Below, in pieces: positions 53,127 to 62,352 of a DNA stretch of 64,000 nt. Every line of letters starts with the position of its first letter. The first letter of the stretch is position 1. The notes beneath the pieces are model-generated. The model saw only the letters and a program-made list of their open reading frames with translations. It was not told the origin of the DNA and did no database searches. A program made the translations under genes and the position numbers. Location of the stretch: contig NW_003314328.1 of the NCBI RefSeq assembly GCF_000143415.4, positions 63,916 through 127,915 on the forward strand, in the 5' to 3' direction. This DNA is from Selaginella moellendorffii (Eukaryota; Streptophyta; Lycopodiopsida; Selaginellales; Selaginellaceae).

Positions 53127-55572
53127 CTACTCAAAGCTGGTTCTTTGAGGAAGGTCGTGTAATGACCACTCCGAGATACTCGTCCCGGAGATTTGCGGGG
53201 AAAAGAAGAGCAAGTGCGTGTGGAATTCATGAAGCGTGCTGCGATGGCCAACGCTCATCACACAAGTTCCCGATTCTAGGAGAAGTCGATACAAGTAAGC
53301 CTGCGTAGAGTGACTAGATCTTAGAAGAGAACCAAAGAGACAAGCTTTTACCTCAGTTGCTTCGTCTATGGCACTGGTTGCTTCATCCAGGAGCGCAAGC
53401 TTTGGTTTTGATAGAAGCAATCGAGCAAAAGCCAGGCGCTGTTGCTCTCCCAGTGACAAGACACTGGACCAGTCGGCATTCGCATCCAAGTGAAACGAGC
53501 GTTCCAGGAGCTGTTCAAGCTTCACTCTACGCAAGACTTCCATCAAGTCGGTATCGCTGTGCTTGGATTCTGGATCATGAGAGCAGACTTTGATAGATTC
53601 ACGTGTAAAAGACCAAAAATTCTCGCTACCTTGATCGTGTTTTTTCTCCCCGTCTGTGCTCCAAGTTGGATATAGCAATTGTTGCCGGAGTGTTCCAAGA
53701 GTCATGTATGGCTTTTGCGGCACGAAGAATACATCCATGGTAGAGTTTCTTGCTATGGTTCCTTGCCCGGATTTCCATAGTCCTGCGATAGCTCTTAAGA
53801 ACGATGTCTTGCCACTTCCACTGGGGCCAGTTACCTGGTCTTAAACCCGAGTTATTCATCAGATAGCAACGAAGAAACTTTGAGAAATTCACAGACCAGA
53901 AGATTTTGTCCAGCGATCATCCTGAAAGAGAGCCCCTCGACAAGAGTCAGTGTGTGTTGAGGAGACAACAGTGTCAAGGTCGAAACTTCTATAAGAACCT
54001 CGCTTTCCGTGGTCTCGATCGATTTGATGGTGATTAGCTCCGAAGCATTCATTACGCCTTGTTCATCCAATATGTCACTGAATTCACCTGTGAATGTAAA
54101 GGTAGGTCGAAGAGAACCAAGCAAACGAAGGAAATTGTACCAAGGCGATCTACAACCGCGGAGAAGGAACTAAGCGATTGAAACTCGTCCACAACCAAGG
54201 AGAGGTCGTAGAGAACAGAGCTGAAAGCATGGAAAGACTGACTGACGATCCCAAAGTCGACTTTTCCAGCAAAGTAGAACGGAGCCACCACGGCGGCGGG
54301 CAGGATTTGGATCAAGTTGTTGTAAAAAATTTGGAAAAATCTTAGGTTTCGCGAAGCTATGAGTAGTTTCTGCAAAAACAATGCAGTAGCTTACACTGTC
54401 GAAAGAATGACAATGGAAAAACCAGCAAAACTTACACTGTAGTTGGAAAAAGCTTGCTTAAAACGTTCCAGCAGCAACTGAAGCTCATCCTTTTCTCCCC
54501 CATAAAACGCGATGGACTCCGCAGATTCTCGAACTCTTACCAATCCAAATCGAAAATCTGCCTCACTCTTTTCTTGGACGAAATTCAAGTTCATGAGATC
54601 CTGCAAGGAAACAGAACGAACTCGCTGAAAACAAAAAGATGAAAATCATACCTTTCCAAGTAGGAAACTAATTCCAGTGCCACCAATGGAGTAAACAAGC
54701 AAGACACCAAACAGTGGTGGATAAATCCTGTATAGAATTCCGCTGAAAGACGCCAGATCGGTGATGGAATGGAACAAAGTCATGGTAAATATAAGTGCCG
54801 TGCGAGTGAACGAGCCGATATCGTCCACAACTCTCTGATCTGGATTGTCTATGAGTGCCAGAGATTGAATGTTATAGTAGGATCTCTGAGAAAAATACTG
54901 AGCCATGTAGCGTTTCGTCATCCAAGCTCGCCATCGAAGAGCAAGAGTGTCTCGTGCGTATCCGCGGATTACATAAACCTCGAAGACAAGCGAGTTAATT
55001 ACTCGCTGAAAAAGGCACAAACATCCAAACGACTTACCGGAAGTGCTGCGACCATAAGCCCCAAATAATAGATCAGGTGCTTGACAAACTCCTCTCGATT
55101 CTTATCTGGAGAAAAGTTTAAAGAAATCCGATAGATCTGGACACACTTACTTGTCAAGGCGTTGTTAAAACTCCTTCCAAGGTAGCTAAATGCCACGCTC
55201 GTCCCCGTGGAAGCAAGCGTAAGAGCAAAAACACTCGCTAACCGGAGGATTGCCTGGTTTCCCTCCTTGGAGTCGAGCCAGTAAGGTTGAGCAACTTTGC
55301 AAAATCTCCGAAAAAGTGTTTGAAAGTCTGTAGTTCGTTTCTGCAAAGACAAGGACAATGAGAGCTCAATGAGAATCCAAGAGACTTACTGGTGTTATCA
55401 ATGGGGACAACTGCTCCGGATCTTCTTTCACTGCTGCTTCCAGAGCAATAGCATTGACTCGGCGAAGCTTGAGAAACGATATCCTGGATCGAACTATGCA
55501 GCGAGCAGAATCAAGGCCTTGGTTGTAGTGCCGTCTCGATGACACTTCTGGAGCCAACGCTGCAAACGCCAT
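53127..55572 (-). CDS. ABCD2: ABCD2-like half ABC transporter, copy C
   Basis: From ATG 55572 to a stop at 53127, offset from copy B by a nearly constant 12,727-12,728 bp. Exon 1 (55572-55390) is 183 bp, as in A and B. Walker A ('TGPSGSGKTS'), signature ('LSLGEQQ'), Walker B ('LALLDEATSA') and 'SVGHRS' are intact. Differences from B are scattered substitutions, such as DADL to DTDL before the signature and ITGP to VTGP at Walker A. No lesion seen. The last exon overlaps an ATG-started frame (53251-52751) equivalent to the PPR-x leader, but no PPR-x repeats follow in this copy. Confidence 0.85.
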
Positions 55573-55822
55573 GGCGTTTCTAGCATAGAATTGTTCTCCA
55601 GTCAACTCCTAGCTTGATCTCTTTTTAAAAGGATGGTCCTGTGGATCCCTCCATAAAAATCCCAACTCATGAGATTCATATAGTAGATCAGTTGCTTCGT
55701 GAAATCCTCCCAGTTCTTACCTGGAAGAAAAAAATCAATGGTATCAGTAAAATCAGACGTCACATAGACCACGGTTCAAAGGTCGTTGCTATACCTCCGT
55801 CCAAGGAAGCTAACTCCAATGT

Positions 55823-58596
55823 TTATAAGAACCTCATCTTTGGTCGAGCTCTAGCTCGGTCAGTGATCATTGGTTTCAAAGATGACTCAAATATGTTTGC
55901 GAGCAGCACATATGATGTCTCATGACCTGGATCAAGTGCAAAAACTTGGCTAGTAACTTTAGCTCCCCTAGCAAGATCATTAAAGTTCTTGCAAGCTCCC
56001 AGCAAGCACGTCCACTCCATCCTATCAGGATGGAAAGGCATGCTCAAGACAAGCTCTACAGCATCATTCAGATGCCCCAAGCGGTAGAGGACACTTACGA
56101 TATAGCAGTAGTGCTACTTGCTGGGATTGATGTTGTTAGGATTTTATCTTTTACACCTTAAGCCAACTAGCTAAAAGGGTGATCACTTGATTGTAAGGCC
56201 CTTTCTTTATCCTATTATCTTGACCTGGTACTTAACAATCCTCCTTTCGTTAGGGAATAATTGTCCGCGATCATACTTAGGCCACCCTTTGGTCACCATG
56301 GTCCTTCTTTTAGAGTCTACCATACCTTGGTTCTCCCTCTAAATTCACCATATTAAATATTCTTTTAAAATATTTTTGCCCCACTCGTTAACCACGAGAA
56401 TCAAACTGAGCTCCAATGTTAGGATCTTATCCCTTACACCCTAAGCCAACTGGCTAAAAAAGTAATCAATTGATTGTAAGGCCCTTTCTTTATTTTATTA
56501 TCTTCACCTAGTGCCTAACAGATGTGATAATCGAGCATCATGGACAAGAAGCACGATTTGCTCTCTTCAATCCTTCCTACATGAGATCAAAGCTGAGATG
56601 AAACACGTCTCTTCTGGGACATGGATCATCTTGCATGGTTGCCACTGTTGGTGTAACCAGCGAGAACACCCCATGACACTAAGTTCTCCTCCGGCAGTGT
56701 CTCAAACAGTGCTTCTCCTGCGAGCATATTCCCATTCTGAGTATATGCTCCCAGCATCACATTCCACGTGAAGGCATTCCTTTGAGGCATGACACTGAGC
56801 ATCACGAGTGATTGATCAAGATGCCCATCTTGGGCATATGCAGATAGCATCATCGTTCCATTTCTAAAAGGCATTGAATCAAATACGTGTTTCGCTTTCT
56901 CCAAATCATGGAGCTTAATCCAGATGAGATTCCACGAAAACTGATCTTTCTCTGGCATCAGATCAAAGATTTCTTCCGACTTCTTTAAATGACCACCTTG
57001 GACGAAAGCATCCATGCGTGAGTTCCAGCTTAGAACATCCCACTGAGGCATCTCTCCAAACATCCTCTCGGTTTGTTCAAAATCTCCAGTTTGAGAGTAC
57101 GCAGCTAGAACCGCATTCGAAGACGTGAGATCCCTTTGTGGCATTTGCTGGACGTTCTTTTCCACCTCTAACACCTGGCCATGGCGAGAGTAGGCACGAA
57201 GGATGGCGTTCCAACACACTAAATCCCGTTCGCGCAACCTATCAAACAGTTTCTTTGCCTCGTCTAGCTCGCCGTTCTCGGCTAGAATGATCAACATGCA
57301 CGTCCATGAAACAAGATCCCACTCCACCACCTTTTCAAACAATGTCTTAACGTCGTGCATGCGTCCTGCATAGAGTCCCAGCAGTGTCGTCAAGGACACC
57401 ACGTCTTGCTGTGGCATCTCATCAAATACGTTTTTCGATTCCTCCAAATACCCGCTTTGCGCAAAAGCAGAAAGCATAATGTTCCAGGTTACCAAGTCCC
57501 GCTTTGGAAAATCATCGAATAAGAGCTTTGCTTCTTTGACATACCCAAAGTGGGCATATCCCGCAAGCATTGCGTTCCAAGACACCACATTTCTCTTCGG
57601 CATCTCTTTGAAGATGCTCTCTGCTTCAGAAGTATACCCGTTTTGGGCATATGCCGTGAGAAGCGTGTTCCACGAGATCAAGTTTATTGATTGGTTCTCA
57701 TCAAAAACTTTCCTGGCTTCATCTACATGACCGCTTCGCGCATACACACGAGTCATAGCGTTCATGGAAGCAGAATTATACTCTGGCATGAAGACAAAAG
57801 TCTTTTCCACAGATTCTATATCCCCAGCCTCGGCATTTAGCGAAAGCAGCGTCGTGTAAGACACCACGTCTCGAGAAGGCATCGCAGTGAAAAACTCCCT
57901 GGCCTCTTCAACATTCCCATTACAAGAATAAACATCGAGCATTGCGTTCCAAGAGAATTGATCATGCTCCGGCATTTCATGCAAGAAAACATGAACTCCA
58001 TCCTTCAAATCTTTGCTCGCAGCCAGCAACGAGTTCCAGGCGCCACAGCGGCATTGCCAAAAAGACCGCCTTGACGTTTTCCAAATGCCTCTCTCGGGCA
58101 TATACCGCAAGAAGAGAGTTCCAAGACACCAAGTTCTTCTCTTTCATCTCATCAAAAATTACCTTTGCATCGTCCATAGTCTCCGCTTGCGCAGATACAG
58201 CAATCATTGTGTTCCACGACACAAGATCTCGTCCCGGCATTCTGTCGAAGATCTCCCGACACACCGACAGTTCCCCCGATCGGGCATATGCGAACAAGAT
58301 CGTGTTCCACGACACCATGTCCCTGGCGGCGCTGGGCATGCCATCGAAAACCTCTCGCGCGCCCTCCAAATCCCGATTCTTGCAATGAGCATCAAGCAGG
58401 AGATTCCAGGTGAAGGAATCCCAAACCGGCATCGATCGAAAGACGCGCCGGGACTGCCGCAGCGTCCATACATCTCGATGATCTTGTTGCCGAGGAAGAT
58501 ATCCCCAGATCGCAGCGAGCGGTCGACGCTGGCGTGGAGATCTCTTGCGCGATCGAGCAAGGCACAGCCTTGGATCTCCCGCAAGTAGCCATCCAT
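55823..58596 (-). pseudogene. PPR-y, module copy C, broken
   Basis: The ATG at 58596 and first 50 codons match copy B. A small deletion shifts the frame near 58445, a second shift occurs near 58045, short deletions follow (for example near 57367 and 56860), and the TRIM at 56134-56520 splits the C-terminal part. A long middle stretch, 58000-56626, is still open (about 460 codons with 'SWN..L' PPR units), which suggests that inactivation was recent. Confidence 0.88.
56134..56520 (-). mobile_element. Complete TRIM element, 387 bp, with 5-bp target duplication
   Basis: Copy B is uninterrupted here ('gggattgatgtgataatcg'), which defines the insertion exactly. GATGT stands on both sides (56129-56133, 56521-56525). 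Each terminal repeat is 104 bp (56134-56237 and 56417-56520), TGTTAGG...CCTAACA. In element sense (minus strand) the purine tract CGAAAGGAGGAT precedes the 3' LTR, and the site just inside the 5' LTR is a degenerate tRNA-Met primer site (TTGGAGCTCAG). The 179-bp internal region has no coding capacity. This is the structure of a terminal-repeat retrotransposon in miniature, which must use proteins of another element. Confidence 0.85.
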
Positions 58597-58715
58597 TCAT
58601 ATGGAAGCTATGTTCTTGGCAAATCCAGCCATCGCTCGACGCTGGCATGGAGATCTTCCGTGCGATCAAGCTTGTCTAGTGCAATCTCTAGCGCTCTCAT
58701 GGATCATTGAGGGCG
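58597..58715. promoter_or_regulatory. Short divergent intergenic region, PPR-y / PPR-z (copy C)
   Basis: 119 bp between the two start codons; same sequence as 45556-45693 except for a roughly 20-bp deletion next to the PPR-y start. It must contain the PPR-z promoter unless transcription starts inside PPR-y. Confidence 0.4.
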
Positions 58716-60743
58716 ATGCTCAAGAGCGATGAGCACGTCTTGAGCCGGCGCTGCCTGGATCGAATCGACGAGGACATCCAGCGCCTTGATTCCAGCAGCG
58801 ACAGGGGGGTGTGCGCCTGGATCGTCAAGCGCTGCGGCAACGCCAGGGCGATCGAGCAGGGTCGCCGGATTCACGCCCACATCACCTCTTCCTCGTCCCT
58901 GACCTCCACGCATTCCTCCAGCGACACATTCCTTCTCAATCTCCTGGTGGAGATGTATGGCAAGTGCTCCAGCCTCGAGGAAGCGCGCCTGGTCTTCGAT
59001 GGGATCGCGCATCGCAACGTCTTTAGCTGGACGATCATGCTCGCAGCATATGCCCAGAACGGGCATCTGGCGCAAGCGATCCATCTCCTGCGAAGAATGG
59101 ATCACGAGGGCGTCAAGCCGAGTGGATCCACTTTCGTCGCCATCGCCGCGGCTGGCACCGCGGATCTCCCCCTCCTCCGCTCGATCCACGCCAGGGCCAG
59201 CGCCACCGGCGCCCGCGATCTCGTCCTCGACAACGTGATGCTCGATTCCTTCGCGCGATTGGGCGCGCTGGAGCTGGCGCGATCCATCTTCGACGCCATG
59301 GAGGAGAAGACCCTCGTCTCCTGGAACGCGATGATCGGCGCTTACGCCCGGCTCGGGCGCGAGGATCTAGTGCTATTCCTCTTTCGCGCGATGGATCTGG
59401 ATGGCGTCCCGCACAACAGGATCACATTTCTCAACGCGATCGCCGGCATCCAGTCGATCGATCGCGGCAAATTCGTCCAGGAGCGCGCCGCCGCGGCTGG
59501 ATTCGAGGGCGATATTGCCGTACGGAACGCGCTGGTTAGCCTGTACGGGCGGTGCCGGAGCGCGGCCATGGCGCGTCGTGTGTTTGATGCCATGGAACGA
59601 AGAACGAGGGTGACGTGGACGGCTATGATCTCGGCATATGCCCAGAATGGGCATAGCAAGGAGGCATTGGAGCTCTTCTTTGAGGCTATCGAATCGTCGT
59701 CGCCACCTTTGGATCTCGACACGCCGGTCTTCTTGAGCGCCCTCGAGGCTTGCGCGAATGTGGGCGATCTCGATCGAGGAGTTTTGATTCACGAGAAAAT
59801 CCTTGAATCGTCTGTAAAGGTTGACGCTCTCGTGAGCAACAGCTTGATAAACATGTATGCCAAGTGTGGCAGCCTTGCAAAAGCTTTGGAAACTTTCGAA
59901 AAGCTCTCGAGTCCGGGTGTGATTGCCTGGAACACAATGATCTCGGCGTATGCCCAGGCTGGAGATAGCAACGCCGCAATCGAGCTATTCCACCGAATGG
60001 ATCTCGAGGGCATCAAGCCCGACGGCGTCACCTTTATGGTTTTGCTCGAGGCATTGGGATCGATCGGATCACTGCAAGATGGAAAGTTCATCCACACGCG
60101 TGCTGCATCGCTTGGATTTGACGAACAAGACACTTCTCTCTGCAACGCTCTCTTGAACCTTTACACCAAATGTGGGAGCATGCAAGACGCTATCGCCCTC
60201 TTTCACAAAATGCCCACTCCAAACCAGATCTCCTGGACTTGCACCATTGCAGGGTATGCTCAACAGGGGCATAGCACCGAAGCCCTCGAGCTCTACCAAA
60301 AGATGGACTTGGAAGGCACCAAGCCCAACCAGGTAACACTTTTGGGAGTGCTCACGGCGTGCACACACGCCGGCCTGGTCGAGGATGGTATATACTACTA
60401 CAATTCCATGGTATCCGACCATAACATCCAGCCCAAGGAAGAACACTACGGTAGCCTCATTGACATGCTCGCTAAAGCAGGATGGCTGCAAGAAGCCGAG
60501 GCCCTGATCGAAACCCTGCCCTTTCACCCGTTCGCCGTGGCATGGACATCCCTCCTTGGGGCATCTTGCAACCACAAGGACGTTGATCGCGCCGAGCGAG
60601 TAGCAGCCAAAGCAATCGATCGAGAACCCGGCAATGCTGGTCCATACATTTGCCTGTCAAACATGTACGCGACGCTGGACCGACGGGACGACGTCGCCCG
60701 CGTGAAGAAACTGATCGCCTCGCTCAAAGGTGGCGGACAATAA
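58716..60743 (+). CDS. PPR-z, intact E-type PLS PPR protein (module copy C)
   Basis: 675 codons without introns, from ATG 58716 (MLKSDEHVLSRRC) to TAA 60741-60743. N-terminal 'WIVKRCGNARAIEQGRRIHAHI' pre-repeat, then alternating P, L and S units ('NLLVEMYGKCSSLEEARLVF', 'SWTIMLAAYAQNGHLAQA'). The C-terminal E motif reads 'LPFHPFAVAWTSLLGASCNH' and 'EPGNAGPYICLSNMYA', ending 'RVKKLIASLKGGGQ'. It is closest in plan to plant editing factors that lack their own DYW domain and borrow one from a partner. An RNA-editing role in plastid or mitochondrion is an inference. Confidence 0.92.
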   Translation: MLKSDEHVLSRRCLDRIDEDIQRLDSSSDRGVCAWIVKRCGNARAIEQGRRIHAHITSSSSLTSTHSSSDTFLLNLLVEMYGKCSSLEEARLVFDGIAHRNVFSWTIMLAAYAQNGHLAQAIHLLRRMDHEGVKPSGSTFVAIAAAGTADLPLLRSIHARASATGARDLVLDNVMLDSFARLGALELARSIFDAMEEKTLVSWNAMIGAYARLGREDLVLFLFRAMDLDGVPHNRITFLNAIAGIQSIDRGKFVQERAAAAGFEGDIAVRNALVSLYGRCRSAAMARRVFDAMERRTRVTWTAMISAYAQNGHSKEALELFFEAIESSSPPLDLDTPVFLSALEACANVGDLDRGVLIHEKILESSVKVDALVSNSLINMYAKCGSLAKALETFEKLSSPGVIAWNTMISAYAQAGDSNAAIELFHRMDLEGIKPDGVTFMVLLEALGSIGSLQDGKFIHTRAASLGFDEQDTSLCNALLNLYTKCGSMQDAIALFHKMPTPNQISWTCTIAGYAQQGHSTEALELYQKMDLEGTKPNQVTLLGVLTACTHAGLVEDGIYYYNSMVSDHNIQPKEEHYGSLIDMLAKAGWLQEAEALIETLPFHPFAVAWTSLLGASCNHKDVDRAERVAAKAIDREPGNAGPYICLSNMYATLDRRDDVARVKKLIASLKGGGQ

Positions 60744-60754
60744 CCATAAGCCCT

Positions 60755-60860
60755 AATAAACGTCTAGGGATTCGAACCCAACGCACGCAATGGCCACGTC
60801 ACCGGCCCAGTTTCGAATTAACGATGCCAACTGTCTGCCCGCCAGCTGTGCGCCACTTAA
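60755..60860 (-). repeat. tRNA-like / SINE-like fragment
   Basis: On the minus strand GGGTTCGAATCCC at 60777-60765 is a perfect B-box-type T-loop sequence. 'GGCGCACAGCTGGCGGGCAG' about 65 bp upstream resembles an A box. The stems do not pair well enough for a working tRNA, so I read it as a tRNA-derived SINE head or a tRNA pseudogene, immediately downstream of PPR-z. Confidence 0.3.
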
Positions 60861-62127
60861 TAGTGTTTTGGCCGTACACTGCCGAAAGTTAAAGGCCTGC
60901 TGCTCGCCAGCTGGCGGTGATGGCCATTCCCTGCGACCGGCTAGGTGTGCGTCCGGCGGGCACAGTGACCGCACCGCGGGTTGCCGTACACCGCGCGGCG
61001 TCGTGTTCCTCCGTACACGCTGCCAAAGTTGTCGAGCATCTAAAAAAAAAAGAGGCCGGGCCAATTCCTCAAGGAATGGTGGCTGACAACCACAAAGGCC
61101 ATTAAGAAGTAGCTGGAGCGCCTGGTTTTTGTTTTTGTTTAGAAATGTTCTTCGTTTGTTGATGCTATTGCTAGTGCGATTGATCGGCAAGAGCCAACTG
61201 TTGCCCCGGGGGATCCCACGATATAGAAATAGAAACTTGGCCAGGTGGCTTCTAGAAGTTTGCGAAGGGAAATGGTAAACAAGAAGATCTCCGGAAGCCG
61301 CGATCTCGTGAAACAACGTGCACGAGAGTTGGATCAAGTCAAGGCTCTTTTCCCGGCTGATTGAAACAATCAAAACAACGCCACTCGCGAGAAGTTGCAT
61401 GGGAAGGGTTCCAAAAGTCACCGCGATCGAACACGCGTGATCCACTCGCTCACGTTTGCTTGGCGCGAAAGAAAAACCAAAAAAAAAAAACAAACCATTC
61501 ACATCATAGCATGATCCCTATGATTACAACAATGTTTGGTGACACGAGAAAAGGTGGCGAAACAAGAAAGCCCTCCCTACCCATGAACGGATCAATCACG
61601 CAATCATGCACAGGAAAAACACAAACACACGGGGTCAGAGCAAGCATCCTATGCTCTGAAGAGAATCATGCCAGGCATATTCGCCTCGGATTCCTCTGGT
61701 TTTGCCGCGTCATCCGTACGCCGCGGCTGCCGTGCGACCGGCGCCGCGGTGACCGACACCACGCGACGACGCGTTTAATGGCCACAAAAACACACAAAGC
61801 GACCACCCTTCCTCGCTGGACTCGCTGCTTTTTCTCCATTCCCCTCTGGCTTTAATACCACCATAGCTTTAACCCTCTGAAAGAAAAGAGCTCGAGAGCT
61901 CGAGAGCTCGCGCGCACCAAGCCAAAGTTCTAGCTAGAGCGAAGGATCAAAGCGAGCAAAGCAAATCAGGGAAGCAAGCGAAGAAGAAGACGATCTCTTT
62001 CTCTCTCACTTTCGTTCTTCGAGCGAGCTAGATCTCTCTCACTCTCACAGGTGTTTGGAGCTCAAGAGCTCTCTCTCCCCTCTTTTCCAGAGCAGATCGA
62101 ATCGCCCATCATCCAGGAAGCGGAGAA
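60861..62127. other. Intergenic and leader region before the small peptide gene
   Basis: No coding gene recognised. The last 270 bp are rich in CT, GAGCTC and AGCGAGC repeats ('ctctttctctctcac'), typical of a plant 5' untranslated leader or Y-patch promoter. Poly-A runs occur near 61042 and 61481-61490. Confidence 0.4.
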
Positions 62128-62352
62128 ATGGAGGCCGGGAAGGTGCTGAACAAGGTGCTCGCGGTGGTGATGTTGGTGGTGCTGTTGCTGGCGGTGGCGG
62201 AGGCCGCGCGCCTGACCAAGTCGTTTGGTGGCGGCGGCCTCGAGGTGGACGATCTCAGCCTGGAGCAGCAGCAGCAAGTCCTGGATCTTGGTAGCCGCTT
62301 GGAGCACGCGACCCGGCAATTGCTCACGCAGGATCCATACCACACTTACTGA
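62128..62352 (+). CDS. Small secreted protein / candidate peptide precursor
   Basis: 74 residues from an ATG in good context (gagaaATGGag). Residues 1-26 form a clear signal peptide: MEAGKVLNK, a hydrophobic core 'VLAVVMLVVLLLAV', and a cleavage-type 'AEA|AR'. The mature part is 48 residues, with GGGG, an acidic 'LEVDDLSLEQQQQ' and a C-terminal 'RLEHATRQLLTQDPYHTY'. It has no cysteines, so it is not a defensin or RALF type. The plan (signal peptide, variable linker, short C-terminal block) is that of plant peptide-hormone precursors, but the end does not match the CLE, PSK, CEP, RGF or IDA consensus. Function unknown. There is no intron in the coding part. Confidence 0.55.
   Translation: MEAGKVLNKVLAVVMLVVLLLAVAEAARLTKSFGGGGLEVDDLSLEQQQQVLDLGSRLEHATRQLLTQDPYHTY

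Noticed and set aside
52751-53251. Minus-strand 166-codon frame as a PPR-x gene in copy C
   Set aside because: It has the PPR-x leader, but the repeats are replaced by unrelated sequence and the gypsy LTR, so no PPR protein can be made.
60765-60850. Functional tRNA gene on the minus strand
   Set aside because: The T-loop is good, but acceptor and anticodon stems cannot be paired convincingly.
60753-61502. 249-codon minus-strand frame downstream of PPR-z
   Set aside because: It runs through the tRNA-like fragment and low-complexity sequence and shows no domain; probably chance.
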